DNA from: Diphasiastrum complanatum
Taxonomy: Eukaryota; Streptophyta; Lycopodiopsida; Lycopodiales; Lycopodiaceae
Direction of reading: 5' to 3'
Length of the DNA: 64,000 nucleotides
Assembly (NCBI GenBank): GCA_029204225.1
Contig: CM055092.1
Span: forward strand, 70,993,472-71,057,471
The notes beneath the pieces are model-generated. The model worked only from the letters and a program-made list of their open reading frames with translations, ran no database searches and was not told the origin of the DNA. This document shows, in pieces, positions 10,179 through 20,430 of the stretch. Positions within the stretch are counted from its first letter, which is position 1. Each line of letters starts with the position of its first letter. The translations under genes were made by a program, and so were the position numbers.

Positions 10179-12526
10179 CTGATGAAACCAATATGCAGCC
10201 TGTCCACTCAATGAAGGACTGTGGTTATGATATAACACGCCTGCCTTGATCTTTAGCGTACCTTGACTGTTTCCTCCTCCTATCATTGAAAAGAAGATCA
10301 AACAAAACATCTTAACAAAATGAGATCATATACAACAGCAACCAAACAGAAGCTAATCACGTGTTGGTATCAAAAAAAGCAATTAAAACCACCTACTTTC
10401 GACCGTGCTGGAATGATGCTTGCCCGCTACATGCAACATCCTTGGAAGGAGAAGATGATTGCTCCCCAGCTTGAACCATTTCATAGGCATCTGATGGACC
10501 ATTAGCAATTTTAGGTTTCTCAGTAAGTCGGGAAAAGTTGCGATCAATAACATGAAGGAGATTGATTGTACTTGTAACAAACTCAGATATTTGGTCAGTC
10601 TGTTTGGTTGTAACTGGAAAAGGAGAAGGGACGTGAAACTCGTATCCATAGATAGCTTTGAAAGGAGAAATCCCTGTAGAAGGGAAGATTGAGTTATTGT
10701 ATACAAACTCAACTAAGTGAAGGTTTTCTTGCCACTGCTGTTGTTGAGACGCTACATATGATCTCAGAAGATCCTCAAGTATCTTGTCAACTTTTTCAAC
10801 TTCACTATCATTTTCACCAATTTGTATCAGATTGAAATCTATAGTAACTCCAAACCTTTTCCACATAGAAATCCAGAAATCGTTTTTGAATATACTTGCA
10901 TCATCCGAGAGGATAAACTTTGGAAGGCCATGTAACCTTACAATGTCCGTGAAGTAAATACGAGCCATTTCAACGACAGTGAAGGTCTTCTTACAAGCTA
11001 CAAAATGTGCTTGTTTGGACATTCTGTCAACCAAAATTAAGATACAATCATGGCCTCCTGATGAGCTAGGAATCCCATCAACAAACTTTAAGATCACACT
11101 TTGCCATGAGCTCCTTAGAAGCTCTGGATCACCTAAAAGATTTTGAATTCCACTCTTATTGGGATTAAGACATGTAGTGCAAGAACCAACATACTTTTGT
11201 ACATCCTTGCGCATGTTAGGCCAGTAAAAGCTCGTTTGCAGCAATTGGCTGGTTACATCAGAATCCAAATGCTCATGGCCAGAAGATAAATGACATTTAT
11301 GTATAAGCTCATGGCGGAAATTTTCATCATTTACTACACAAAGTTTGTTTTGAAAGAACAAAAAATCATCTTGACGGGAGTACTCTGAAATGAATGAAGC
11401 TTGCGCTGATGTTAGTTCAGATTTTTCCTTTTGCATCAGATTATATGCCCTCATGAAACTTTTGTCTTGTGCATACTTGTCTTTCATGAATACATACATA
11501 TCCTCAGAAATCATATTTTGGTCAGTAGAGGCTAAACTTTCGCCTGTCTTGGTTTCATTTGGCAACTTTGAAACACCATGCTCCTTGATGAACTCTACCA
11601 TCTCCTTCTCTCTTCCTCGGTTTAAATGTGTACATAGGTCACTAGTTTCCCTCATGTCTCCATTCTGAACTTGTGTGTCAATGTTCTGAACCGAAGTAAA
11701 AGCAGGTTGAACAGATGAACCAGCTGGAACTTCATGAAGAGGCTCTTCTATGGCATCACTGTTGATGTTTCCCTTTTCTAAAGTTTTATGGGATCTATTA
11801 TCCTGCTCTTCCAAACCTAAGCTCTCTCCAGTTGCCACTAAGGAGTCATCCCTTTCCTTGCAGTTCTGCGGCGGTATGTTGGAAGGCAGCACCTCTGTAG
11901 GCTTTGCCTGCTTTTCTGTAACAACTTCCTTATCAAGGAATAGTTCTTGGCCAACTAATCCGAGTTCTTCACCAGTGGCCTGTTTTGATTTCTTTGAAGC
12001 TCTTGAGCTGCGTTGAATTTTAATCTCTGATTGTTCCTCCCTGAGATTAATTCTCCTTGTCTTCCTACCACTTGGTTGAGGTGACGTTTTATTTTCTGCT
12101 TGGTCTAAGGCTACATCATCACCATGCACAGTTTGCAGCTTAGTAGCTGCATGTGGCTTTGGAGCTTCCAAAGGTGAGACAGATTGAATCGAAGTAGCTG
12201 CATGAAACCAACAATGAATGGAATAAAAATTGCAGTCAGTCTACAAAAAAAGTGGCTATATTTATCAGATTAAACTTAAAACCTCATCTCTGTAGCCATA
12301 AAGAACATAACTTTGCAAGCACTTGGATTCATATCTGAATGTTGATAATTGATAAAATATACTGCTACATGCAAGTTTCATGAAGTCTTTCAAATAGGAT
12401 AATCAGAACAGAAACTTGATAGTTGGCAAATTCACCCAAACCATTCAGCATATCCATTATGGAAGCTTCAACTCGCTCGTTTTCAAAAGTGAGCCTTCAA
12501 ATTTGCTGTGCATGCACATGTTCGCG

Positions 12527-12608
<82 letters not shown>

Positions 12609-15600
12609 ATTTTTTATAAACAGTAAATATAACTACAACTTTCTTGCATTTCCAATCTGTAAAATATTGCATGGTTTCATTCTACAAGGTTAATGGGCAA
12701 GGAAGCATACCTCTATGAAAAGATAGGTCGCCAAAAAGCTGCCGAGCACGAGCCCAGTTCACAGCTTTGGTTAAAAGGTCATTTACACTGGAAGCTAGTT
12801 GGACACTAGTTTTTGCCTCAACTACCTCCTTCTCCCAAGCTGTTTTCTGGATAAAACAAATAAATATCTTGTTCAAAAGCGGCATGAATTTAATTCAAGC
12901 AACCAATCTTCTAAGCTTCCTTAATCACATTCAATTATTCGTGCTTTGGAGATTAAAGTCTGGAAACATGGGTGTTAAAAACAACCCCGGATTGAACCAT
13001 GACTGAGGATCTTATCAACGTGAGAAAGATGATCTTCAGTTACAAGTGAAAGAGTAACAACAAACAACAAATGACACCATAGTTTTATAAATTGTTGAGT
13101 CTTGAAGAACTTCCAAAATATCTTGGCCTGTAGAGTTTGTGAAATGTGCAAATGCAGAAAAAGATGCATGAGTTTTAAAGATTTCACAAAGGCTCCCATA
13201 ATGGGCTTAGTAGAATGCCGTCCAGTATCTCTTATCACAAGGCAATGCCCTAGAAGATGATGGAACTTGAAAAGGACAGTTCAATAGAGCATTAAGACAA
13301 CAAAGCCACCGATACTATGTAATCTCTGAGACAGAAAAGAAAATTTTCTTGAAGAGAGAAAAAACTGTGCAAGTTCAACTTGTCTTTGACAAATTTAGCT
13401 CTGAACCACTTTGATGTAGCCCTTGGTTGCATGCACCCAAGCAAAATTGTATTAACTCTTTAACCACAAATCTCTTGTGAACTCTTGGAAGCAAGCATAT
13501 GAAACACTTGATCTCCCTGATATTGAGAAGGAATGGCACAGGAAGTCCGAAGAGCTCACTGCTTCAGAGATAAATAAGACCAGCAAAAGGAAATTGAATG
13601 ATTTCTAGCCATAACACCTTGAATGAAGACATCATGGCAGCTAAAATGTTTGTAGCAGCAAACATGAGAATATTTCAAAAGGAAGAATATCAACCTGAAC
13701 TTTCCACCACTCAGTGGACACATTGACCTTCAACTGTCTTGAGATCTCTAATATTGAAAATGCCATTAAAGCAACATTTCTTGATTCAGAGGCGCTTGAC
13801 ACTTTAAATTTCCACTTATCCCACCAATTGTCTTTCATAGCATGCACCCCTTTATAAGGAAGTCTGTCCGCTGGAGACAACACAAAACGACTTATTAGCA
13901 AATAACCATGTACATACCAACTTTCTTCCCTTCTTAAGTTCGAATGTGGCGATAAATCTTGCATTTGGTATAGCTTCAATGTAACTAACTTCCTTGAACT
14001 GAATTTTTTGAACACAAAAACAACTCAAGACTATAACTGACAAATTGGTATAACTTGATAATTGTTGAACATACAAAACTGCCAAATAGTGACTTCAATT
14101 GTGTACACCCCATACATACAGTTTTGAAGTTAAACACATGAATGAAAGGATCCACACAAGTGTTATTCAATTATCAACATAGAGTGTGCAATGCATCACA
14201 AACACATACATTTCTGGCTGTTTGCAGCTACATGCATTTCTGGTTGCTTGAACCCGTACGATCTTAATCACATGGGGACGTATAAAACAGTGATGGGCAG
14301 AAAAAAACAGAGCTCAGAAAGTACAGTGAATCGAGAGAGAAAGTGCTGGTATGTCCGGTGTCAGCTTAGCAAACCTCCTGCCCCCACCCTCCCAAACTCT
14401 CTATGCATAGCTCTATGCTGATGTATTCTGTATAAATAGCTACAAACATCTTATTAGAGCTTACATTGTTTCTCTGAAGCACATGGTGTCTTTGATTCAG
14501 GTAGATCCCCAGAATACCTGATTACTTACACTGATTCATAGCGTCTTTGAATCAGGTGGATCCCCAGAAGACCTGATTACTTATCATTGGTCATTCTGAC
14601 AGCATCAATAACCTCCTGAAAGCTGAAGACTGAAAGTTCCAAGGTTTCATTGCAGTTTGGTTTACGGAATCTTTAGCACCAAAAATTCAATACGTTGGAA
14701 CATCTTTGACTTCTGTTGCGCAAGTTCAAAGATTTTCCAAATCTCATCGTATTATCAGATCTGCTTCTACAGAGGTTTAAGGACCTGTACAGTTAGGGGC
14801 TAAGAAATACTTAAAATATCAAATTTTAGTCTGGATTTTCAAAAGTTACAATGCACCAACTTCAGGATTTAGGATTTTCTTCATCTTCCTCATCTTCATG
14901 TACAAAATGCAAAAGTTCTTAGTCTTGATATCATGAAACATACGGCACTTGAAATTCATCGTTCAGGGTTTGAAGGATCCTTGATCTCCAAAATCAAATA
15001 GTGACAATGGTTCCCCCAAAAAATATCAAGCAGCTTGTGGATTTTGAAGATCGGTAGTAGCAGTGAGGACTCTAACCTGATCCTTCAGCAAGGGAGTATG
15101 AGCAAAAGTATCAATGGGCTTCCTGGTCACCAGTAAAGTGACTATCCAACTGTGCATCAACTATGCTAAACTCCAACCTAAGCAATAGCAGCTGGCAAGA
15201 AAGAAAAGAGCTTAGGGTCAGTAGGAAACCCAGCATTATAGACTCATTTCAGTATGATATACTCATCAGGCCCAAGGGAAGTGTGTAGTAAAATTAAGTG
15301 AAATGTGTCCCAGGCTCTAGGAGTAGGGGGAAGCTATAATTCGTATGTGATCAGACTAACAGACTGATCTTGTGCAATACACGAATACGACCGTAATAGC
15401 GAGAAACCAACTTCCCTTTCCTGAGACTAATCCTATGCAAATATATGCCTAGCAAAGAGAAGGCACAAATATGCATTTGGGCCCTTATCAAGTCCATATA
15501 ATGACAATGCATATCCACAACATATATATCAGACACCCATGTGTCACTTGTGACTGTCTTGGGTCTTAGCTAATAGCCTCTTGAACATCAAATGTATGTT

Positions 15601-17133
15601 TACCGGTGTCCATCTCCATCTCATCATCCAAGGCCTTCTCACCATCATCAAATCCCTCCTCCTCATCCCTACCCTCCTCTCCTACATCCTTTGCATTGGC
15701 CCTAGCCATGGACCTAGTGGTCCTACACTGCCTCCTATCTGTCGGGAATACTATGAAGGAATCCTCGGTGCATGAATCTATGTCTATTGGATTCGAACTA
15801 TCGTCGTTAATTCGACAATGGTTCTACTTATTCTGAGCTTCGAAGTCACAAGGATTGACGCAATCGATTCCGTATACACACAAATCTGATAAAGATGCAG
15901 AAACGTGAATAGGCCAGGCAAGTCAGAGCCAGAGCATTACAATCGACGTTAACTGTCAGTCATGAACCTACTAAATGCAACAAATCAGACAACACAGACG
16001 ATAAAGCAATCAACACGACACAGACACGACTCTATTTACTAGAAACAATTCTATTAAGTCGAAAGTATGTGTACAGTCTGAGAGCATTTAGATACGCGAT
16101 CTTTTTGAAACAATACTCTATAAAGTCAGAGAGCAAGATCGAATAGTTGCGCTCTGATTGAATGTATGATTCATCTGATTCTCTCATTAACGAACACTGA
16201 TGTGTTATTAAATATTTATACATGGTAGCTATACAATTACAAGAATGCTTAATCAATAGATTTGGATTAAGGCACTACGTGTTGTAAGTCGCTGTTGGAG
16301 AGAATCTGTTCTGTTGGAGATTTTGCGAAAATTACGGGGTCGTGAAAGTAGACAAGTTTGAGACGTATTCAATAGTGACATCGATAGTGTCTTCGTCACT
16401 TCGACTCGATAGTGTCGATACCTGTTATTGGTATTTCTGTAGACTGTGTGAGACTGTACAAGTATTTCCAGCACATGGATGGATCTAGATTAGCTATGAG
16501 ATAGGGTTGGAGAGGATAGGAATCCAACACGATCCACTGTAACCATGTTCCGGAATGTCAACAATCCATGACCCGGACCACCCAAAAAAAAAACTTAATA
16601 GGAAAAAAGCCTAATAGTTGAAAAGATATTTATAGTTTAGTTATACCATGCCAAGAGCTAGGAGTTTCAAGAACAACGTGGTCCAGTTTTGTGAAACAAT
16701 GACAACGTTCCAGAACCAGGCAGGATATGTAGATCAGATATTAGGAGGTTCAATCAAGCAATGTGATTCCATACATGCACACCTTGATATGCATACGCTC
16801 GGACTTGATTTTGCTTCATTAAAGTCTAGGACTCCCAGAGTACTTTTGAGGTCATTGATGTACCATAGAAGGAATCAAATTAAAACCCGACGGCATTCAT
16901 AGCATCTGAAAATTTGGCATAAGCTCTTTGGTAGTCACCCTCCTGAAAAACTTGTAGATTACAATCGATCAATGAACAAAATGACCAATTTTGAGTCTTG
17001 ATTGGAGCGTCAGAACATTCGAGTCCCGTCTAATACCCCTATTGTCATGATCCATACTACGTAGTACATACATTCATGGTTTGAGAGAGGAAAGAATTAA
17101 CAAACCCTGAGAAAGAATTGATGAAACAATTTT

Positions 17134-17164
<31 letters not shown>

Positions 17165-19666
17165 GGGGCATTTATTTCTAGCCTTCTATTATGGCAAAAG
17201 CACACTATTCTAAGTTCTAACAATAATCTTAAAATTAACACTATTCTAACAATAATCTTAAAATTAACACCACACTAACAGTTCTCTCAAAAACAGCAAC
17301 TCTAAACACAACAATAGAACTCTTTAAAACCCAAACAAACAACTGCATATTTTTGTTTTTTAACCGTTTCATTTAATGGAAATCCATTTCATATGGCCCA
17401 TTTTCAACTAACCATTTCGAAACAGAGTTCATTTCATGAGAAACATTTCAATGAAACTGTGGCCAACATTGAATATGATCACCTTGAAAAAATAGTTCTC
17501 TTGATTATTTTGATGACTAAATGAGAGCTAAAATCTTTAGTAAAACGTATCCAAAAAGTACCTTTCACCAAGTCAAAGGAAAACATCCTGTAACTCTAAG
17601 ATACTATCCAACATAACAAAGTACAATTTTTCACTTCTAATCCACCCACAATCTTGATCCCCCCTCTATGGTAGAGCCTCTCCAACTCTTATGATCTTTT
17701 TCCCTTTGGTCACAAGGGTAACTCAAGTATCTATGCACAATTCTCCACCAAGTAAAATTACACTCAGCGGCAAATATCCATGTTCGATTAGGAGGACTAC
17801 CCTTCAAGATCAAGAATCAAGAACTGAAGACACTAAGCAATGAAGCTTGCCTCCATGAATAGATATATCAACGTTAAGTCTAGGATAGCATCCGACATAC
17901 TAGAGGAGATCAACAAGATTTCGGACCACCAACTCTCTATTGCCTCCATAAATAGACTCTCTCCAAACCTTAAGAATTCCCTTTGCCACGTGGTATATGC
18001 CAATTCACCTTCTATGCCAAGTAGATTTAGTTTTAGGTGGCATACGTCCAAGTTGATTCGGAAAAAGGTACGTTGTTCAAAGGTGAGAAATAGAAAGAGA
18101 ATCTTTGGGCCTCTCCAAGCAGCTTCTTGCCTTTGAAATTGAAATACATTTTGTCCTTCTTATTAAGCTCTAGAATGCATGCACTAGTCATCAACACAAC
18201 CACTTGCTTTAAAGATTTGGAAATCGACGCTCTTTTCATCAAAAAAAAAAGTATTACAATTTATAGCCAACTTGGCCTTCCAATTATTGTACAACAATAT
18301 TTGGTTGTTCTGTGCACCAAAGAAAACAATATTTCTACGAAATCGGTGTAACATTTGCCCTTTCATTTGGCTCTGTCAACAGGGGGTGGCATAGCAATGG
18401 CACAAACATAGTAGAATCCAAATGATTGAAACTCAAAACATTCAAAAAGCATCTGAAAACTATGAGTCACAACTTTAAACATTTGAAACATTGCCAACTT
18501 ATTAGGGTTTTTACCCTTGGAAGGGGTTGATAAGCGTACAGGGGAGATATATATGAAGTGGATGAATTAGCATGTAGAAGCAACAAAATCTTACAAAAAT
18601 TAACATGAATAACAAAAATGCATTTTTTTTCATGCAGCAGACGCCCTGATCATCCCACAAGGGCCCATCATTCAAAATGTTGTGTAGACAAATAAATGGT
18701 GCCTCTTGGGTATCTGCCACATTGGACAACCACTAACGATATCGGACACAAGAAAAAGAAACATGACCCAAAATATTGGATAAGAAACAATCCACTAAAA
18801 ACATGCCCAGATACTTTATGTAAGTTTGGGCCTGCTTTGACTCACTCACTGACACTTTTTGAGGCCCTTTTGACCTTCAGACCTTTATATAGAATCTTCG
18901 AAAAAAAAAACAATTTCCGTTTGAAACAAGTTTAGAGCGTCAAGGTTTCAAGCAACTTTGAGACGCCGAGGTCTGAGAAGAGTTTCAAAATGCTAATATG
19001 ATAACGGGTCAAAATTCTGGCCAAATCTGCAAAATTGCCAGGGAAAAAGGATGGTTGTCTGAGGGGCCATGAGAGGGAATGAAAGGCGGACTGGCAGAAT
19101 CTGAAATCTGAATGGCATAATTTTGAAGGGCACAGGAAACTGAGGAATATCCTTCACATGATTTGGCAGTTTCTTGCGATCCACCGACCAGCTTATCCCA
19201 TCCTAGGACGGCCTTCATGTCCCCTTCAGTATAAAAGGGCGTTGGCGTTGTCTTAACTCTTACCGGCCCATGGGAGAGGTGGCCGGCCCTTCAAAACAGA
19301 ATTTTTGATAAGTTTCTTTGTCAAGCCAAGAAATAGAGGAAATTCCTGATTGCTAGACATAAATAATCATTTATTAAAATGGTCTTCCCCGCGAATAGCG
19401 CCCTTCACCCTGCCCTTCCTCCCTTCAAAGCCCTTCATGCAAATCGCCGTCACGAACGCGGCCTTCATTGATGTTAAAGCCCTACCCTTCAGTCTAGCAT
19501 CCAACTCCCTTGACTTGGGCCCTTCCAATTTTTCCAGAACGCTTTCAAAGTCCATAAATGGAAAAAATAAAATAAAAATCAAAGCTTGTGAATTACAGCA
19601 ACACACCAAAACCCTCCACTTATTCGTACATGATCCTGGAAAGGCGCTAAAGATGATGAAGCATAA

Positions 19667-19704
<38 letters not shown>

Positions 19705-20257
19705 CAAATTACCGATGTCAAAAAGAGTTTCCTTAAGGAACTTCCACTGCTTGTTTCCACTGGAACCGCTTGACAATACCGCCTTTCTTGCTGAATCCTT
19801 GTTGCTGTGAATTTTGAACTTGTCGATGTTGAGGTGGATGACCTCTTTCTCGCCATCATCATACAGAACTTGACATGAGTGTGAGGCTTCGTCGTAAGAA
19901 AGAACTTGCCCGTAATACCATTTTTTGTCGCCGTCCCAGTAGATTGAAATGCTATCTCCAGCTTTCACTTCCTTCCCACTCATGTCTACCTCTGGCGTGC
20001 AAACCGCTGTCGCTTGTCAACCTTGACTCAGCACCAATTACGATCCAACCCACCTCTGCCTAGCCGTTTTCCGCTCCTTTAATCCCCTTCCTTGCTGCTG
20101 GAATTCTCGTTCACCTCATGTTCTGGCAGGGGTTTAAGCTCACACATACCAGTCAATGATGAAACCTTCAAAGAAACAACTACAGAGTCAGAACTTGCAG
20201 CAGCACCATGCGACCATACATACAGCAAACCATAAACGGCCTTCTTTAGATTTTACC
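10106..20257 (-). CDS. gene A: Tudor-like domain protein fused to a Ty3/gypsy integrase (predicted six coding exons)
   Basis: The predicted coding exons are 19983-19713, 13870-13695, 12846-12711, 12197-10397, 10279-10262 and 10178-10106. All junctions are GT-AG and every phase matches, giving 824 residues. Residues about 6-60 form a Tudor-like fold (SISIYWDGDKKWYYGQVLSYD, LYDDGEKEVIHL). Residues about 91-194 are Trp-rich and helical. Residues about 195-420 are a basic, Ser/Glu-rich linker, and about 425-760 a gypsy integrase. Tudor folds read histone marks and integrases bind DNA, so a chromatin role is inferred. In the integrase the zinc-binding His/Cys are kept, but the first catalytic Asp is Lys, so strand transfer is unlikely. 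The 5.8-kb first intron could hide further exons, and the last two exons are the least certain. A fortuitous chain is unlikely given seven consistent phases, but transcript evidence is absent. Confidence 0.7.
10262..10279 (-). CDS. gene A predicted microexon 5 (18 bases)
   Basis: Between the acceptor TTCAATGATAG and the donor GTACGC lie 18 bases that, joined to exon 4, turn the tail into GRKRRKQS, a strongly basic stretch that could be a nuclear-localisation or nucleic-acid-binding tail. Splice sites are good on both sides, but a microexon is hard to establish from sequence alone. Confidence 0.4.
10397..12197 (-). CDS. gene A exon 4: linker plus Ty3/gypsy integrase with lost first Asp
   Basis: The acceptor TTGGTTTCATGCAG|CTACT enters in phase 1, and some 600 codons follow without a stop. 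Residues are numbered from the codon at 12171. Positions 1-225 are a Ser/Glu/Lys linker with basic patches (GRKTRR, RASKKSKQ). Positions 226-345 hold the integrase N-terminus, with the zinc-binding set H294, H299, C331 and C334 and the signature FYWPNMRKDVQKYV. Positions 355-475 are the RNase-H-fold core: VILKFVDGIP carries Lys362 where active gypsy integrases have Asp, Asp423 sits in LSDDASIF, and Glu459 is kept. FVYNNSIFPSTGISPFKAIYG ends the core-proximal region. The exon ends at AAA|GTAGGT; unspliced, a TAG follows at 10395. Confidence 0.85.
12525..12607. repeat. (GA)n microsatellite in gene A intron 3
   Basis: About 40 perfect GA units lie between the predicted exons 3 and 4. Open frames coding Arg-Glu repeats here are artefacts of the repeat. 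Confidence 0.97.
12711..12846 (-). CDS. gene A exon 3: helical segment with WSD-like ending
   Basis: Bounded by TTGTTTTATCCAG|AAAACA and CATAGAG|GTATGC, 136 bases, phase 0 to phase 1. It encodes KTAWEKEVVEAKTSVQLASS and then VNDLLTKAVNWARARQLFG. The pattern A-x-[ST]-x-x-Q-L-A-x-x-[VL]-x-x-L-x-x-A-[IV]-x-W resembles the conserved helix of BAZ/WSTF, MBD9 and PTM-type proteins (WSD motif). This supports a chromatin-remodelling ancestry for the host half of the fusion. The resemblance is from memory of the pattern, not an alignment. Confidence 0.7.
13695..13870 (-). CDS. gene A exon 2: Trp-rich helical segment
   Basis: The acceptor TTGTGTTGTCTCCAG|CGGAC and the donor GTTCAG|GTTGAT bound 176 bases. 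They enter in phase 1 (G|CG) and leave in phase 0, matching exons 1 and 3. The peptide contains DNWWDKWKFKV, then an amphipathic helix (VALMAFSILEISRQLKV), then TEWWKVQ. The alternation of Trp pairs and a Leu-rich helix recalls the WHIM/WSD regions of ISWI-associated and DDT-domain proteins, but I cannot prove that family by eye. Confidence 0.7.
14479..14585. repeat. 57-bp imperfect tandem duplication
   Basis: Two adjacent units share GTCTTTGA-TTCAGGT-GATCCCCAGAA-ACCTGATTACTTA with a few substitutions. It lies in gene A intron 1. Each unit contains the short inverted pair CAGGT...ACCTG. Confidence 0.8.
17131..17168. repeat. T-run followed by about 24 consecutive G
   Basis: A homopolymer T tract passes directly into a G tract of about two dozen bases. 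Such runs are rare and error-prone, so the true length is uncertain. A run this long could form a G-quadruplex. Confidence 0.85.
19668..19701. repeat. (CT)n microsatellite just inside gene A intron 1
   Basis: About 16 CT units start only about 12 bases downstream (in gene sense) of the exon 1 donor. Confidence 0.95.
19713..19983 (-). CDS. gene A exon 1: Tudor-like chromatin-reader domain
   Basis: The ATG at 19983 opens 90 codons ending at the donor ATCG|GTAATT (phase 1). The segment GDSISIYWDGDKKWYYGQVL / DGEKEVIHLNIDKFKI has the aromatic, acidic and beta-strand spacing of Tudor-like domains seen at the ends of plant PDS5, MSH6 and ATX-type proteins (W-x-x-D-K-x-[WF]-Y-x-G-x-V-x-x-Y-D ... 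Y-D-D-G-E). The aromatic cage residues Trp, Tyr and Tyr are present. Beyond the donor the frame runs into a (GA)n tract, which marks the exon end independently. Confidence 0.8.
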
Positions 20258-20430
20258 TGTTGCGAAAAAACAGCATCAATCGCCCCATCAAGTCCTACCT
20301 TCCGAGCCAAGTAACCCGGTCGTTCAAACGGTAAAAGGCGCAAGGCTGGGCGCGGGAGGGAGAGAAGGAAAAAGAAAGAAAGAGAGAGGAGGGGAGGAGG
20401 GAGAATCGAGAGAAAAAGTACAGAAATGTG
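20257..20430 (-). promoter_or_regulatory. gene A first (non-coding) exon and CT-rich leader
   Basis: On the minus strand a pyrimidine-rich stretch (CT/CCT tracts, about 20340-20405) typical of plant core promoters and leaders precedes an exon ending CAACAG|GTAAAATC, a good donor at 20257/20256. The next exon carries the ATG at 19983, so this would be a 5'UTR intron, common in plant genes. Sequence between the intron and the ATG has stops in the ATG frame, supporting 19983 as the start. The transcription start is a guess. Confidence 0.45.

Larger units (their letters stand above)
13871..19712 (-). other. gene A intron 1 (5.8 kb), content
   Basis: The intron holds a 57-bp tandem duplication near 14479-14585, a G homopolymer near 17145-17168 and a short (CT)n at 19668-19701. 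It also holds an unassigned minus-strand open stretch at 17833-18051 (ELAYTTWQREFLRFGESLF, AIESWWSEILLISSSMSD) whose protein-like composition suggests a degraded gene or an alternative exon. No transposase or reverse transcriptase motif was recognised. Confidence 0.45.

Noticed and set aside
10397-12197. Integrase exon as an ordinary gypsy insertion
   Set aside because: No gypsy RT, RNase H, LTR or primer site adjoins it. The frame is open through a non-retroviral linker to a good acceptor in the right phase, and surrounding gypsy relics are decayed.
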